Shown one piece after another: positions 24,276 through 31,551 of a stretch of DNA of 33,774 nt; position 1 is the stretch's first letter; every line of letters begins with the position of its first letter. A model generated the notes under the pieces. It did no database searches. It had not been told where the DNA came from and was given only the letters and a program-made list of their open reading frames with translations. This DNA comes from Flammeovirgaceae bacterium (GTDB lineage Bacteria; Bacteroidota; Bacteroidia; Cytophagales; Cyclobacteriaceae). The stretch is taken from positions 1-33,774 of the forward strand of contig JAHEKQ010000002.1 of assembly GCA_024638265.1 (NCBI GenBank), written 5' to 3'. Position numbers and translations under genes: made by a program.

Positions 24276-24367
24276 GATGTTGCGAAAATAATTCAGTACA
24301 ACTGCTGGTGCAAGATGTTAGATCAATTTGCCACATAAAGAAAATTATAACCATCAATAACTAATTG

Positions 24368-24384
24368 ATGCAATAATGTTGCAT
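24368..24384. promoter_or_regulatory. Perfect palindrome ATGCAA-N5-TTGCAT, candidate Fur/Zur operator
   Basis: The two 6-bp arms are exact reverse complements around TAATG. The site ends 43 bases before the ATG of the Fur-family gene and 92 bases before the divergent acyltransferase gene. AT-rich palindromes of this size with TAATNTT-like centres are typical of Fur-family operators. Autoregulation by the neighbouring protein is an inference. Confidence 0.5.
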
Positions 24385-24427
24385 TTTCTTGCGTTCGACA
24401 ATTCATACACTGAACTTTGGGAGGAAA

Positions 24428-24838
24428 ATGGAAGATATCCGGAACATTCTTAAAAAGCACAGGCTCAGGATCACTGAAGGTCGTATTGGGATCCTGCAGT
24501 ATTTCCTGGATGAGAAAAAAGCCCTTTCTCATAGGGATCTGGAGTTCCGGTTTAATGAACTGGACCGGGTCACCCTATACCGTACACTACAGTCCTTTAC
24601 TGAAAAGGGGGTATTACACAAAATTCCAAGTGATACCGGAAATGTGACTTATGGAGTTTGCTTCGATACCTGTTCTCCACAGGTTCATCAGCATGAACAT
24701 ATTCATTTCGAATGTATGAGTTGTGGTAAAACTGAATGTATTGATCTTGATGTCCCGGAACTGGAAGTACCGGGATATCGTGTAACGGAAAAGAACTTTC
24801 TATTAAAAGGTATTTGCAGCGACTGCAGTGAAAATTAA
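24428..24838 (+). CDS. Fur-family metalloregulator, probably Zur
   Basis: 136 residues from the ATG at 24428, which puts MEDIRNILKKHRLRITEGR at the N-terminus as in other Fur proteins. The longer frame to 24389 adds 13 unrelated residues and an upstream GTG-like start. The winged helix holds LSHRDLEFRF, then DRVTLYRTLQSFTEKGVLHKI (recognition helix TLYRTL). The metal-binding half has HQHEHIHFECMSCGKTECID, a His-rich site plus a first C-x-x-C, and a closing CSDC as the second structural zinc site. Fur-family repressors bind their metal and then DNA. The downstream TonB receptor, of ZnuD type, suggests zinc. It overlaps the receptor gene by 11 bases, with a GTG start in the receptor. Confidence 0.88.
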   Translation: MEDIRNILKKHRLRITEGRIGILQYFLDEKKALSHRDLEFRFNELDRVTLYRTLQSFTEKGVLHKIPSDTGNVTYGVCFDTCSPQVHQHEHIHFECMSCGKTECIDLDVPELEVPGYRVTEKNFLLKGICSDCSEN

Positions 24839-27230
24839 ACTAACGATATCATTGTTTCTGATCTTGGTTTCGTTCCTCGTTAACGGACAGGATAACTGCG
24901 ACTATGTATTGAAGGGGAAGGTAATGGATGCTCATACCAGGGAGCCAATTCCATTTGCCACGTTACAATTACAGGGGACAACACGGGGCACATTAACTGA
25001 CGAGAACGGGGAATTCACCCTCGATAAAATCTGCGGGATCGAAATAGACCTCATCGTTTCCCATGTCGGATATCAAACACTGAAACACCATCACGACATA
25101 TTCCATGAAATGGGTGTGATCTACCTCGCCCCCGATGATAAGATTCTTGAGTCAGTAATTATCGAAGGGGAAACCGTGCCCACGAATATGATTTCAACAC
25201 CTTTGAAAACACTTTCAGGTAAGGAGTTGGAAGCTGGCAGGTCATTGAGCCTCGCAGAGGCAGCGTCTGGAATAACAGGTGTTTCAATGATATCGACCGG
25301 CCAAAACATAATGAAACCTGTAATTCATGGTCTACACAGCAACAGGGTATTGATCGTCAATAATGGAGTACGTCATGAATTCCAGAATTGGGGGGTAGAA
25401 CACGCACCGGAAATTGACCCAACACACATGGGTAGCCTGAGTATTGTAAAGGGTGCTGCCACAGTTCGATACGGACCTGATGCCCTTGGAGGAGTAATAC
25501 TTATTGATCCTCCCAAGCTCGAACTGCATTCCGGGTTCAAAGGAGAATTGCAGACACGTGGAAATACCAATGGGAGAGCCGGAGAAATTGCCCTCCGCCT
25601 AACCCAGGGCTGGGACAGGGTAATCGCATCGGCTTACGGTTCGGTACTAAAACAGGGCGATTTACGCGCCCCTGATTATATATTGACCAACACGGGAAAA
25701 CGGGAAAGTAGTTTTGGTACCAGTCTGCATTACCATATGGGCTCCTTCGAATTTGATCTTGGATATAGCCATTTTGATCAAACCCTGGGAATACTCAGGG
25801 GATCAGTAAATGGAAACCTGACCGATCTTGCTGTTGCTATGTCAAGTGAAACTCCTCCGGAAACCATGCCATTTTCCTTTTCTTTGAATACACCCCGTCA
25901 GGAAGTGACGCATGATATGATTCAAATTAAAGGAATGACTGCCAATGCTGAACAGGATCTGAGTATTCAATATGCATACCAGGTAAACAGACGGAAAGAA
26001 TTGGATATAAGACGGGGGGCCAATAATGAAATACCTGCCATTGATCTCAAATTATCTACACACAGCCTGGATATTGATTGGAATCATCCCTCTATTGGTT
26101 CTGTAACCGGTAGCGCCGGTATTCAAGGTTCAATACAACTGAATGAAAATATTCCGGGGACAAATACGGTTCCGTTTATTCCTAATTATTTCCAATCGCG
26201 CTTTGGCATATTTCTTATTGAACAGCTTGAAGTAGGTGAATCAACTGTTGAAGCCGGACTAAGATATGACCATCAATTCTCAAGCATAAGGGGACGCCAA
26301 CCAAACAATGATCTCTATTCAAACAGATTATCATTCTCCCAGGTAACGGGATCCATTGGATTACGGAAGTCCATGTCTGATTTAGAATTTCGTTCTAACC
26401 TGGGGACCGCCTGGAGACCACCAAATATTTCTGAGCTATACAGCTACGGGAAGCATCAGGCGTCTATCATGTATGGCTTATGGCGCTACGTAAAAGATGA
26501 ATCAAATAATGTGATCGTTGGTGATATCCTGGAGGAAGAAGACAAACTTATAAAAACAGAAGTGGGATTTAAATGGATCAATAGTCTCGAAAATAATAAG
26601 CACGAATACCAATGGGATATTGCCGCTTACGCGAACTTCTTGAAAAACTTCATTTATATGCGGCCGGCAGGAATAACCAATACTGTCCGGGGAGCTTTCC
26701 CATATTTTGTTTACGAACAAACAGATGCATTCATTGCAGGGATCGACGCTGCGCTGAACCTGCACCCCACTGAAAAAATGGATATTGAAACCAAGGCTTC
26801 TTATCTATGGGCGAGGGACATATCAAACAAAGATGTATTTGTAGAAATGCCACCCATGCGAATGGAACTGAATTTTAGTTATGAAATTCCTAGTAAGTTA
26901 TTCCTTCAATCAAGTATTACTTTAAATAACTCTTACACGTTTCAGTATTTCCAATCGCCCAGGGTTATCAGCATTAATCAAATTCTTGAAGCCAATTCAA
27001 ATGGAAATGACATTTTCAAGGATGATAATTCAACCTTCGATTTTATAGCACCTCCCGGGGGATTTTATCTTGGAAACATCCGTTGGGACGCTTCGCTTAA
27101 GCGTGTAAGCTGGTCCCTTCGCTTAAAAAATATATTCAACACAAATTACCGCAATTATACTGACCGAATGAGATATTTTGCCGACCAACAGGGTCGGGAA
27201 TTTGAAGTATCACTTAAATATAAATTCTAA
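24828..27230 (+). CDS. TonB-dependent outer-membrane receptor with CarboxypepD_reg-like N-terminus, ZnuD-like
   Basis: 800 residues, GTG start overlapping the regulator stop, with a Sec signal (MKIKLTISLFLILVSFLVNGQ). Residues about 26-105 form the carboxypeptidase-regulatory-like domain common in Bacteroidota receptors (LKGKVMDAHTREPIPFATLQL, then GTLTDENGEFTL, then SHVGYQTL). The plug follows at about 115-230: GISMISTGQ-type strand, KPVIHGLHSNRVLIVNNGV, DPTHMGSLSIVKGAATVRYG and DALGGVI. The His-rich loop RHEFQNWGVEHAPEIDP resembles the plug of ZnuD-type metal receptors. A 22-strand barrel with the terminal motif EVSLKYKF ends the protein. It probably imports zinc or a metal chelate using TonB energy. 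Together with the Fur-like gene and the lipoprotein it forms a compact metal-uptake operon. Confidence 0.92.
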   Translation: MKIKLTISLFLILVSFLVNGQDNCDYVLKGKVMDAHTREPIPFATLQLQGTTRGTLTDENGEFTLDKICGIEIDLIVSHVGYQTLKHHHDIFHEMGVIYLAPDDKILESVIIEGETVPTNMISTPLKTLSGKELEAGRSLSLAEAASGITGVSMISTGQNIMKPVIHGLHSNRVLIVNNGVRHEFQNWGVEHAPEIDPTHMGSLSIVKGAATVRYGPDALGGVILIDPPKLELHSGFKGELQTRGNTNGRAGEIALRLTQGWDRVIASAYGSVLKQGDLRAPDYILTNTGKRESSFGTSLHYHMGSFEFDLGYSHFDQTLGILRGSVNGNLTDLAVAMSSETPPETMPFSFSLNTPRQEVTHDMIQIKGMTANAEQDLSIQYAYQVNRRKELDIRRGANNEIPAIDLKLSTHSLDIDWNHPSIGSVTGSAGIQGSIQLNENIPGTNTVPFIPNYFQSRFGIFLIEQLEVGESTVEAGLRYDHQFSSIRGRQPNNDLYSNRLSFSQVTGSIGLRKSMSDLEFRSNLGTAWRPPNISELYSYGKHQASIMYGLWRYVKDESNNVIVGDILEEEDKLIKTEVGFKWINSLENNKHEYQWDIAAYANFLKNFIYMRPAGITNTVRGAFPYFVYEQTDAFIAGIDAALNLHPTEKMDIETKASYLWARDISNKDVFVEMPPMRMELNFSYEIPSKLFLQSSITLNNSYTFQYFQSPRVISINQILEANSNGNDIFKDDNSTFDFIAPPGGFYLGNIRWDASLKRVSWSLRLKNIFNTNYRNYTDRMRYFADQQGREFEVSLKYKF

Positions 27231-27242
27231 TTGTTTACGATA

Positions 27243-27830
27243 ATGAAAACCATTAAACCATTCATTGCTCTTATTCTTACAATTTCATTTGTGGGATTTT
27301 CCTGTGACCCGAAAGATCCTGAACCGGAGAATGAAGAGGAAATTATTACGGATGTCACACTCACATTTACCCCTGCTGCTGGTGGCACACCAATAACTGC
27401 AAGCGCACAAGATCCTGATGGAGAAGGACCAAACAGCATCGAAGTCAGTGGCCCGATTGACCTCGCGGAAGGAACTTCTTATGTTCTTACGATAACAGTA
27501 GACAATTCAATAGCCGGTGAGAGTATTACCGATGAAATCGCTGAAGAGGACGACGAACACATGTTCTTTTTCGGTTGGACCGGGGACGTATTTGCATCAC
27601 CCACCGGAAATGGGAATATCGATAACAGGACTGATCCTGTAAACTACGTAGACTTTGATGCCAACCAGGATCCTGTAGGACTGGAAACCAACTGGACAAC
27701 AGGCACTCCTTCATCAGGAACATTCCGAATAATATTAAAGCATCAGCCCAATATCAAATCCGCTACAACTACATCCAGTGACGGCGAAACGGACCTGGAC
27801 CTTACATGGGACATCAATATATTATCCTAA
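27243..27830 (+). CDS. Lipoprotein partner of the ZnuD-like receptor, acidic, function unknown
   Basis: 195 residues from the ATG at 27243, which directly begins the lipoprotein signal (MKTIKPFIALILTISFVGFSC, Cys at 21). The frame runs four codons further upstream into the receptor stop, without benefit. The mature N-terminus is acidic (DPKDPEPENEEEIITDV), followed by two beta-rich halves: VTLTFTPAAGGTPITASAQD and GTSYVLTITVDNS, then an acidic DEIAEEDDEHMFFFGW patch and TFRIILKHQPNIKS. Similar lipoproteins with an E/D-rich start, an E-E-H patch and a closing FRI.LKHQP strand often follow receptors of this type in Bacteroidota. A periplasmic or surface metal-binding role is suggested by the context and acidic patches only. 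It begins 12 bases after the receptor stop. Confidence 0.75.
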   Translation: MKTIKPFIALILTISFVGFSCDPKDPEPENEEEIITDVTLTFTPAAGGTPITASAQDPDGEGPNSIEVSGPIDLAEGTSYVLTITVDNSIAGESITDEIAEEDDEHMFFFGWTGDVFASPTGNGNIDNRTDPVNYVDFDANQDPVGLETNWTTGTPSSGTFRIILKHQPNIKSATTTSSDGETDLDLTWDINILS

Positions 27831-27878
27831 TGGAATTGCATTGACAACATTGTATCAGTCTGCTTCGTTGATAGAGGT

Positions 27879-28028
27879 ATGATACTCGGTGTTTGTCAAT
27901 GGCTGTCATATGAGTCCGGAATACAGGTTGGGCTCATCCGTGCAATTTTTGTGTTTGGTTTCCTTTTTGGAGGCATCGGCTTGGGTCTCTACCTGATCCT
28001 GTGGTTAGTAAAAGTGGTAATGACTTAA
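27879..28028 (+). CDS. 49-residue PspC-domain-like membrane protein
   Basis: A short frame, ATG at 27879 to TAA at 28026-28028. The sequence starts MILGVCQWLSYESGIQVGLI and continues RAIFVFGFLFGGIGLGLYLI, then LWLVKVVMT. It matches the PspC domain pattern: G-V-C-x-x-[IL]-[AS]-x-[YE] at the start, then I-x-x-x-L-[IV]-R-x-[IL]-F-V, then a glycine-rich helix ending in Y-x-[IL]-x-W-[IL]. PspC domains are small membrane proteins linked to envelope stress responses, often fused or paired with others. Here only one copy is present and no partner is adjacent. It lies 48 bases after the lipoprotein and may share its transcript. Confidence 0.75.
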   Translation: MILGVCQWLSYESGIQVGLIRAIFVFGFLFGGIGLGLYLILWLVKVVMT

Positions 28029-28076
28029 ACACTTTATTCTGAACCACTTCGATAATCTCAATTATATTTGCCTGCA

Positions 28077-29426
28077 ATGGGCAAGTATTCCTTTTATACA
28101 CTTCTTCTCTTAGGGTTTTTATCCTGTGAAAACAAGGACTCAAAGCTTAAAACAGCTTTACAAGGAAAGTGGGAAATGCAGGATGTTATCATATTCAATG
28201 AAGACAGAACCTCAGATCTTAATCCGTATAACGACCGCTGGATAATATTTAATGAGGACCTTTCCTTTACAAGTGGAGGCAGCCTCGGAAGGAATACAGG
28301 AGCATTTTCGGTAAATGACGGTATCCTGACTCTAGATAGCGATGCAGGTTCCGGTGATGACAGTGAATGGCAAATTCAAATAATGAACGATAGCCTGATA
28401 ATGCAAGGTGTTGGTTCGGAGCGGCAGGAGTCCTCCTATATCTATAATACCCGGGCAAATCCGGAATATGCCGGGATTTCTATTACAAGTCGGGAGGTCC
28501 CGGCCAGTGTCAGGGCACTTGAAATCTCGGAATCAGGCGACATTTGGTTTGCCGGTTCAGGTGGGACTTGGGGATATTCAGTTGATGATGGAGAGTCCTG
28601 GACAATCAAAACCCTCGAATTTGAAGGAGAATTCCCACATTTCAGATCCCTGGCCATCAATGGGAAAGCCGTCTTTCTTTTATCCATTGAATCACCGGCC
28701 TTATTATTTCGTACGACAGATTATGGTGAGAACTGGGAATTGGTTTACAGGGAGGATGGAGATGGGATATTTTATGATGCCCTTGAATTTGCCGATGATA
28801 CTTTCGGTATGGCTGTTGGTGATACACACAACGGCTGCCTCTCTGTGGTGACGACCATTGATGGAGGCAAAAGCTGGGAGAAAGTCTCCTGCGAAATTCT
28901 TCCGCCCTCCGAGCAAGGGGAAGGTTTTTTTGCAGCCAGCGATACCAACTTGAAAATGATCGGAACCGAAATCTGGATGGGCACCACTAAATCCAGGATC
29001 CTCTACAGTCCCGATAGCGGTAAATCCTGGAAAGTCTTCAAGACACCTCTTAATGCCGATAGCACCTCTGAAGGGATATTCAGCCTTGATTTCAGGGATG
29101 CCATGAATGGAATAATTGTCGGAGGGGATTATCAGGCCCCGGAAGGAAATTACGGGAACAAAGCAATCACCTCAGACGGTGGCCGGACATGGGAGTTGGT
29201 TGCTGATGGCAGGGAAATTGATTACAGGAGTTGTGTTCGGTATCTTCCGGGAAATTCGAACACCCCAATTTGGGCTGTGGGTTTCCGTGGAATATCAGTT
29301 TCCAATGATTCGGGGATGACCTGGCAAAAGCTAAGTAATGCCCCATATTATACATTGAGATGGAAGGATAAAAAGAATGGATGGCTGGCAGGAAACAAGG
29401 TAATAGGAAAAATGGTAATTGATTGA
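28077..29426 (+). CDS. Lipoprotein: lipocalin-like domain fused to a Ycf48-like beta-propeller
   Basis: 449 residues from the ATG at 28077, giving MGKYSFYTLLLLGFLSC with the lipobox Cys at 17. A TTG three codons earlier is less likely. Residues about 22-125 look like the Bacteroidota lipocalin-like domain: LQGKWEMQDVIIF, W-x-I-x-F-N-E-D-x-S-F, GAFSVNDGILTLD, WQIQIMNDSLIMQ. Residues about 135-445 form a Ycf48-like (BNR-type) propeller with Asp boxes SVDDGESW, TTDYGENW, TIDGGKSW, SPDSGKSW, TSDGGRTW and SNDSGMTW, and strands such as GIIVGGDYQA, then WAVGFRG. No catalytic role is known. It overlaps the next gene by one base (TGATG), indicating co-translation with the M1 peptidase. TATATTTG at 28063-28070 matches the -7 consensus but lies only 6 bases from the ATG. 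Confidence 0.85.
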   Translation: MGKYSFYTLLLLGFLSCENKDSKLKTALQGKWEMQDVIIFNEDRTSDLNPYNDRWIIFNEDLSFTSGGSLGRNTGAFSVNDGILTLDSDAGSGDDSEWQIQIMNDSLIMQGVGSERQESSYIYNTRANPEYAGISITSREVPASVRALEISESGDIWFAGSGGTWGYSVDDGESWTIKTLEFEGEFPHFRSLAINGKAVFLLSIESPALLFRTTDYGENWELVYREDGDGIFYDALEFADDTFGMAVGDTHNGCLSVVTTIDGGKSWEKVSCEILPPSEQGEGFFAASDTNLKMIGTEIWMGTTKSRILYSPDSGKSWKVFKTPLNADSTSEGIFSLDFRDAMNGIIVGGDYQAPEGNYGNKAITSDGGRTWELVADGREIDYRSCVRYLPGNSNTPIWAVGFRGISVSNDSGMTWQKLSNAPYYTLRWKDKKNGWLAGNKVIGKMVID

Positions 29427-31063
29427 TGATGAAAAAAGCTTTACTTCTAACTATAGGTATGATCCTGAGTCTGTTGATCTGGGGCCAACAACAGGATTTC
29501 ACAAGACGGGACAGTCTCAAGGGCAGTATTACCCCTGAACGGGAATGGTGGGATTTGAAATATTATCACCTGGATGTTGAAGTCAAGCCGGAAGACAAAT
29601 CCTTGGAGGGAAGTGTGCTTATAGAATACGAGGTCATAAATGCTCCATCTATGTTACAGGTTGATCTTCAAAAACCCTTAATCATCAGGAAAATAGAAGA
29701 TGAAGAGGGGAAGCCTCTTCTTTTCAAGTCGGAGGGAAATGCCCACTTCGTCGCCTTGAGAAAAGCACAAAATATAGGGGAACGGCATTGGATAAAGGTG
29801 TTTTATGGAGGAGTCCCGAAAGAGGCGGTACGTCCGCCATGGGACGGTGGTGTCACCTGGGTAAAAGACGATAACGGAAAAGACATGATCCACACGTCCT
29901 GCCAGGGTATCGGGGCTAGTGTCTGGTGGCCCAATAAGGATCACCCCTATGATGAACCTGACAGCATGCTGATTAGCGTGAAAGCCCCGAAAGGACTAAT
30001 GAATGTTTCCAATGGCCGGTTGAGGAGAATTGAAAAAATGGGGGACGGCAGTAATAAATATCACTGGTTCGTATCTAATCCAATCAATAATTATGGTGTC
30101 AATATAAATGTTGGGGACTATGTTCACTTTTCTGAAAAATACCCGGGGGAGAAAGGTGAGCTTACTCTGGACTATTACGTACTGCCTTATAATCTCGAAA
30201 AGGCTAAGGAACAATTTATGGATGCACTCAAAATGATGGAGGCGTTCGAACACTGGTTTGGCCCTTATCCGTTTTATGAAGATGGATTCAAACTTGTTGA
30301 GGTATCATACCTGGGCATGGAACATCAGAGTTCTGTTACCTATGGCAACAACTATATCAATGGATATCGGGGAACTGACCTGAGTAGTACAGGTTGGGGA
30401 TTGAAATTTGATTTCATCATTATACATGAGGCAGGGCATGAGTGGTTTGCTAATAACATTACCTATCGGGATGCCGCAGATATGTGGATTCATGAGAGCT
30501 TTACCAATTACTCGGAGAGTTTGTTTCTCGAGTATCATTGGGATATATCTGCAGGGCAGGAATATGTGAGAGGCACCCGGGCACGAATACAAAACGATAA
30601 ACCGATAATCGGACCTTATGGCGTTGACGCGAGGGGAAGCGGTGACATGTACTATAAGGGTGGTAATATGTTAAATACCATCAGGAGTATTATTGATAAT
30701 GATGATACCTGGAGAGAAATACTTCGAGGGCTAAATAAAGAGTTTTATCATCAGACGGTATCCACATCCCAGGTAGAGGAATACATTAGTGCAAAATCAG
30801 GTATTGATCTGTCTAAGGTCTTTGACCAATATTTACGCGATTTCAGGGTTCCAAGTCTAGAGTACTATATCGAAGATGGGAACTTATTCTTCAGATGGGG
30901 ACAGGTAGTTCCTGGCTTCAATATGCCATTGGATATATTATTGGAAGGGTCGGAAAGTTTGCGAATAAACCCTGTTCCCGGCAAATGGAATACAATTCCA
31001 TACCAGGTAACTGAGATTAAGCCCGATCTAGACTTTTATATCTCGATCCTGAGAATACGTTAG
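29426..31063 (+). CDS. M1 family aminopeptidase, exported
   Basis: 545 residues from the ATG at 29426, which overlaps the previous stop by one base (a second ATG follows at 29429). Sec signal MMKKALLLTIGMILSLLIWGQ. The zinc site is H334-E335-x-x-H338 with E357 after 18 residues (HEAGHEWFANN, then WIHESFTNYS). The exopeptidase motif appears as LGMEHQ (297-301, in place of GAMEN). MYYKGGNML is the place of the family's catalytic Tyr. The N-terminal beta-sandwich (about 45-240) includes WWDLKYYHLDVEVKPEDKSL. It is shorter than the M1 enzyme at 1951 and belongs to a different subgroup. It should remove N-terminal amino acids from peptides outside the cytoplasm. Confidence 0.95.
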   Translation: MMKKALLLTIGMILSLLIWGQQQDFTRRDSLKGSITPEREWWDLKYYHLDVEVKPEDKSLEGSVLIEYEVINAPSMLQVDLQKPLIIRKIEDEEGKPLLFKSEGNAHFVALRKAQNIGERHWIKVFYGGVPKEAVRPPWDGGVTWVKDDNGKDMIHTSCQGIGASVWWPNKDHPYDEPDSMLISVKAPKGLMNVSNGRLRRIEKMGDGSNKYHWFVSNPINNYGVNINVGDYVHFSEKYPGEKGELTLDYYVLPYNLEKAKEQFMDALKMMEAFEHWFGPYPFYEDGFKLVEVSYLGMEHQSSVTYGNNYINGYRGTDLSSTGWGLKFDFIIIHEAGHEWFANNITYRDAADMWIHESFTNYSESLFLEYHWDISAGQEYVRGTRARIQNDKPIIGPYGVDARGSGDMYYKGGNMLNTIRSIIDNDDTWREILRGLNKEFYHQTVSTSQVEEYISAKSGIDLSKVFDQYLRDFRVPSLEYYIEDGNLFFRWGQVVPGFNMPLDILLEGSESLRINPVPGKWNTIPYQVTEIKPDLDFYISILRIR

Positions 31064-31066
31064 TTA

Positions 31067-31504
31067 TCAGCTGATTGTCAGGATATCTCCCTGCCGACTT
31101 ACAGATCTCTGTGTGAGCCCTCTTGTAGCAGGTCCGGCAATTAATGAACCGCTATTCGAGAATTCAGCACCATGGCACCCACAGGTAAATTTAGTACCTG
31201 CATATGACCATGCAGTTGTACAACCCTGGTGAGGGCAAATGTTGCTGAAAGCATTAATATTTCCAGAAACGTTGACCAGAAGCAAGCCATTGGCCTGGTC
31301 CAAAACCCACCCGTCTACATTTTTAAGGGCAGAATAAGAACCCGAATTGAGGTCGATAGTGATTCCGTTCCCTCCATTATTGCCATTGTTGTTATTGGGG
31401 CTTGCTGGTATAATCGTTTCACTTGAACAACTTTCAAGAGGAATCCCGAGTGATAACAGCAGTGCCGCGGCTCCGGTATTTTTAATGAAATCTCGCTTAT
31501 TCAT
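31067..31504 (-). CDS. Exported Rieske [2Fe-2S] lipoprotein
   Basis: 145 residues. The N-terminus MNKRDFIKNTGAAALLLSLG resembles a Tat signal but has K-R in place of R-R (KRDFIK). A lipobox LESC follows (Cys26), then a low-complexity linker (PNNNNGNNGGNG, 36-47). The Rieske motifs are complete: C90-P-H92-x-G-C95 and C108-G-C110-H111, giving two Cys and two His cluster ligands plus the Cys95/Cys110 pair that forms the stabilising disulphide in bc1-type, high-potential Rieske proteins. The domain is small (about 95 residues) and matches the ferredoxin-like single-domain type. The redox partner is unknown, and no cytochrome b gene is nearby. It ends 3 bases from the convergent M1 gene. Confidence 0.93.
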   Translation of the reverse strand: MNKRDFIKNTGAAALLLSLGIPLESCSSETIIPASPNNNNGNNGGNGITIDLNSGSYSALKNVDGWVLDQANGLLLVNVSGNINAFSNICPHQGCTTAWSYAGTKFTCGCHGAEFSNSGSLIAGPATRGLTQRSVSRQGDILTIS

Positions 31505-31551
31505 AAAAGTATAAATACCGGAGAAGTGAAATTGTTTAGGAATAGCCTGTA

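Noticed and set aside
24121-24357. Minus-strand frame of 78 codons upstream of the acyltransferase
   Set aside because: It overlaps the first 155 bases of the acyltransferase gene out of frame and shows no recognisable feature.
28012-28049. Inverted repeat AAGTGGT/ACCACTT as a terminator after the PspC-like gene
   Set aside because: The spacer is 24 bases, the stem is short and no T-run follows.
28063-28070. TATATTTG as the promoter of the lipocalin-like/propeller gene
   Set aside because: It matches the -7 consensus but is only 6 bases from the ATG, which would make the transcript leaderless, and no -33 element is seen at the right distance.
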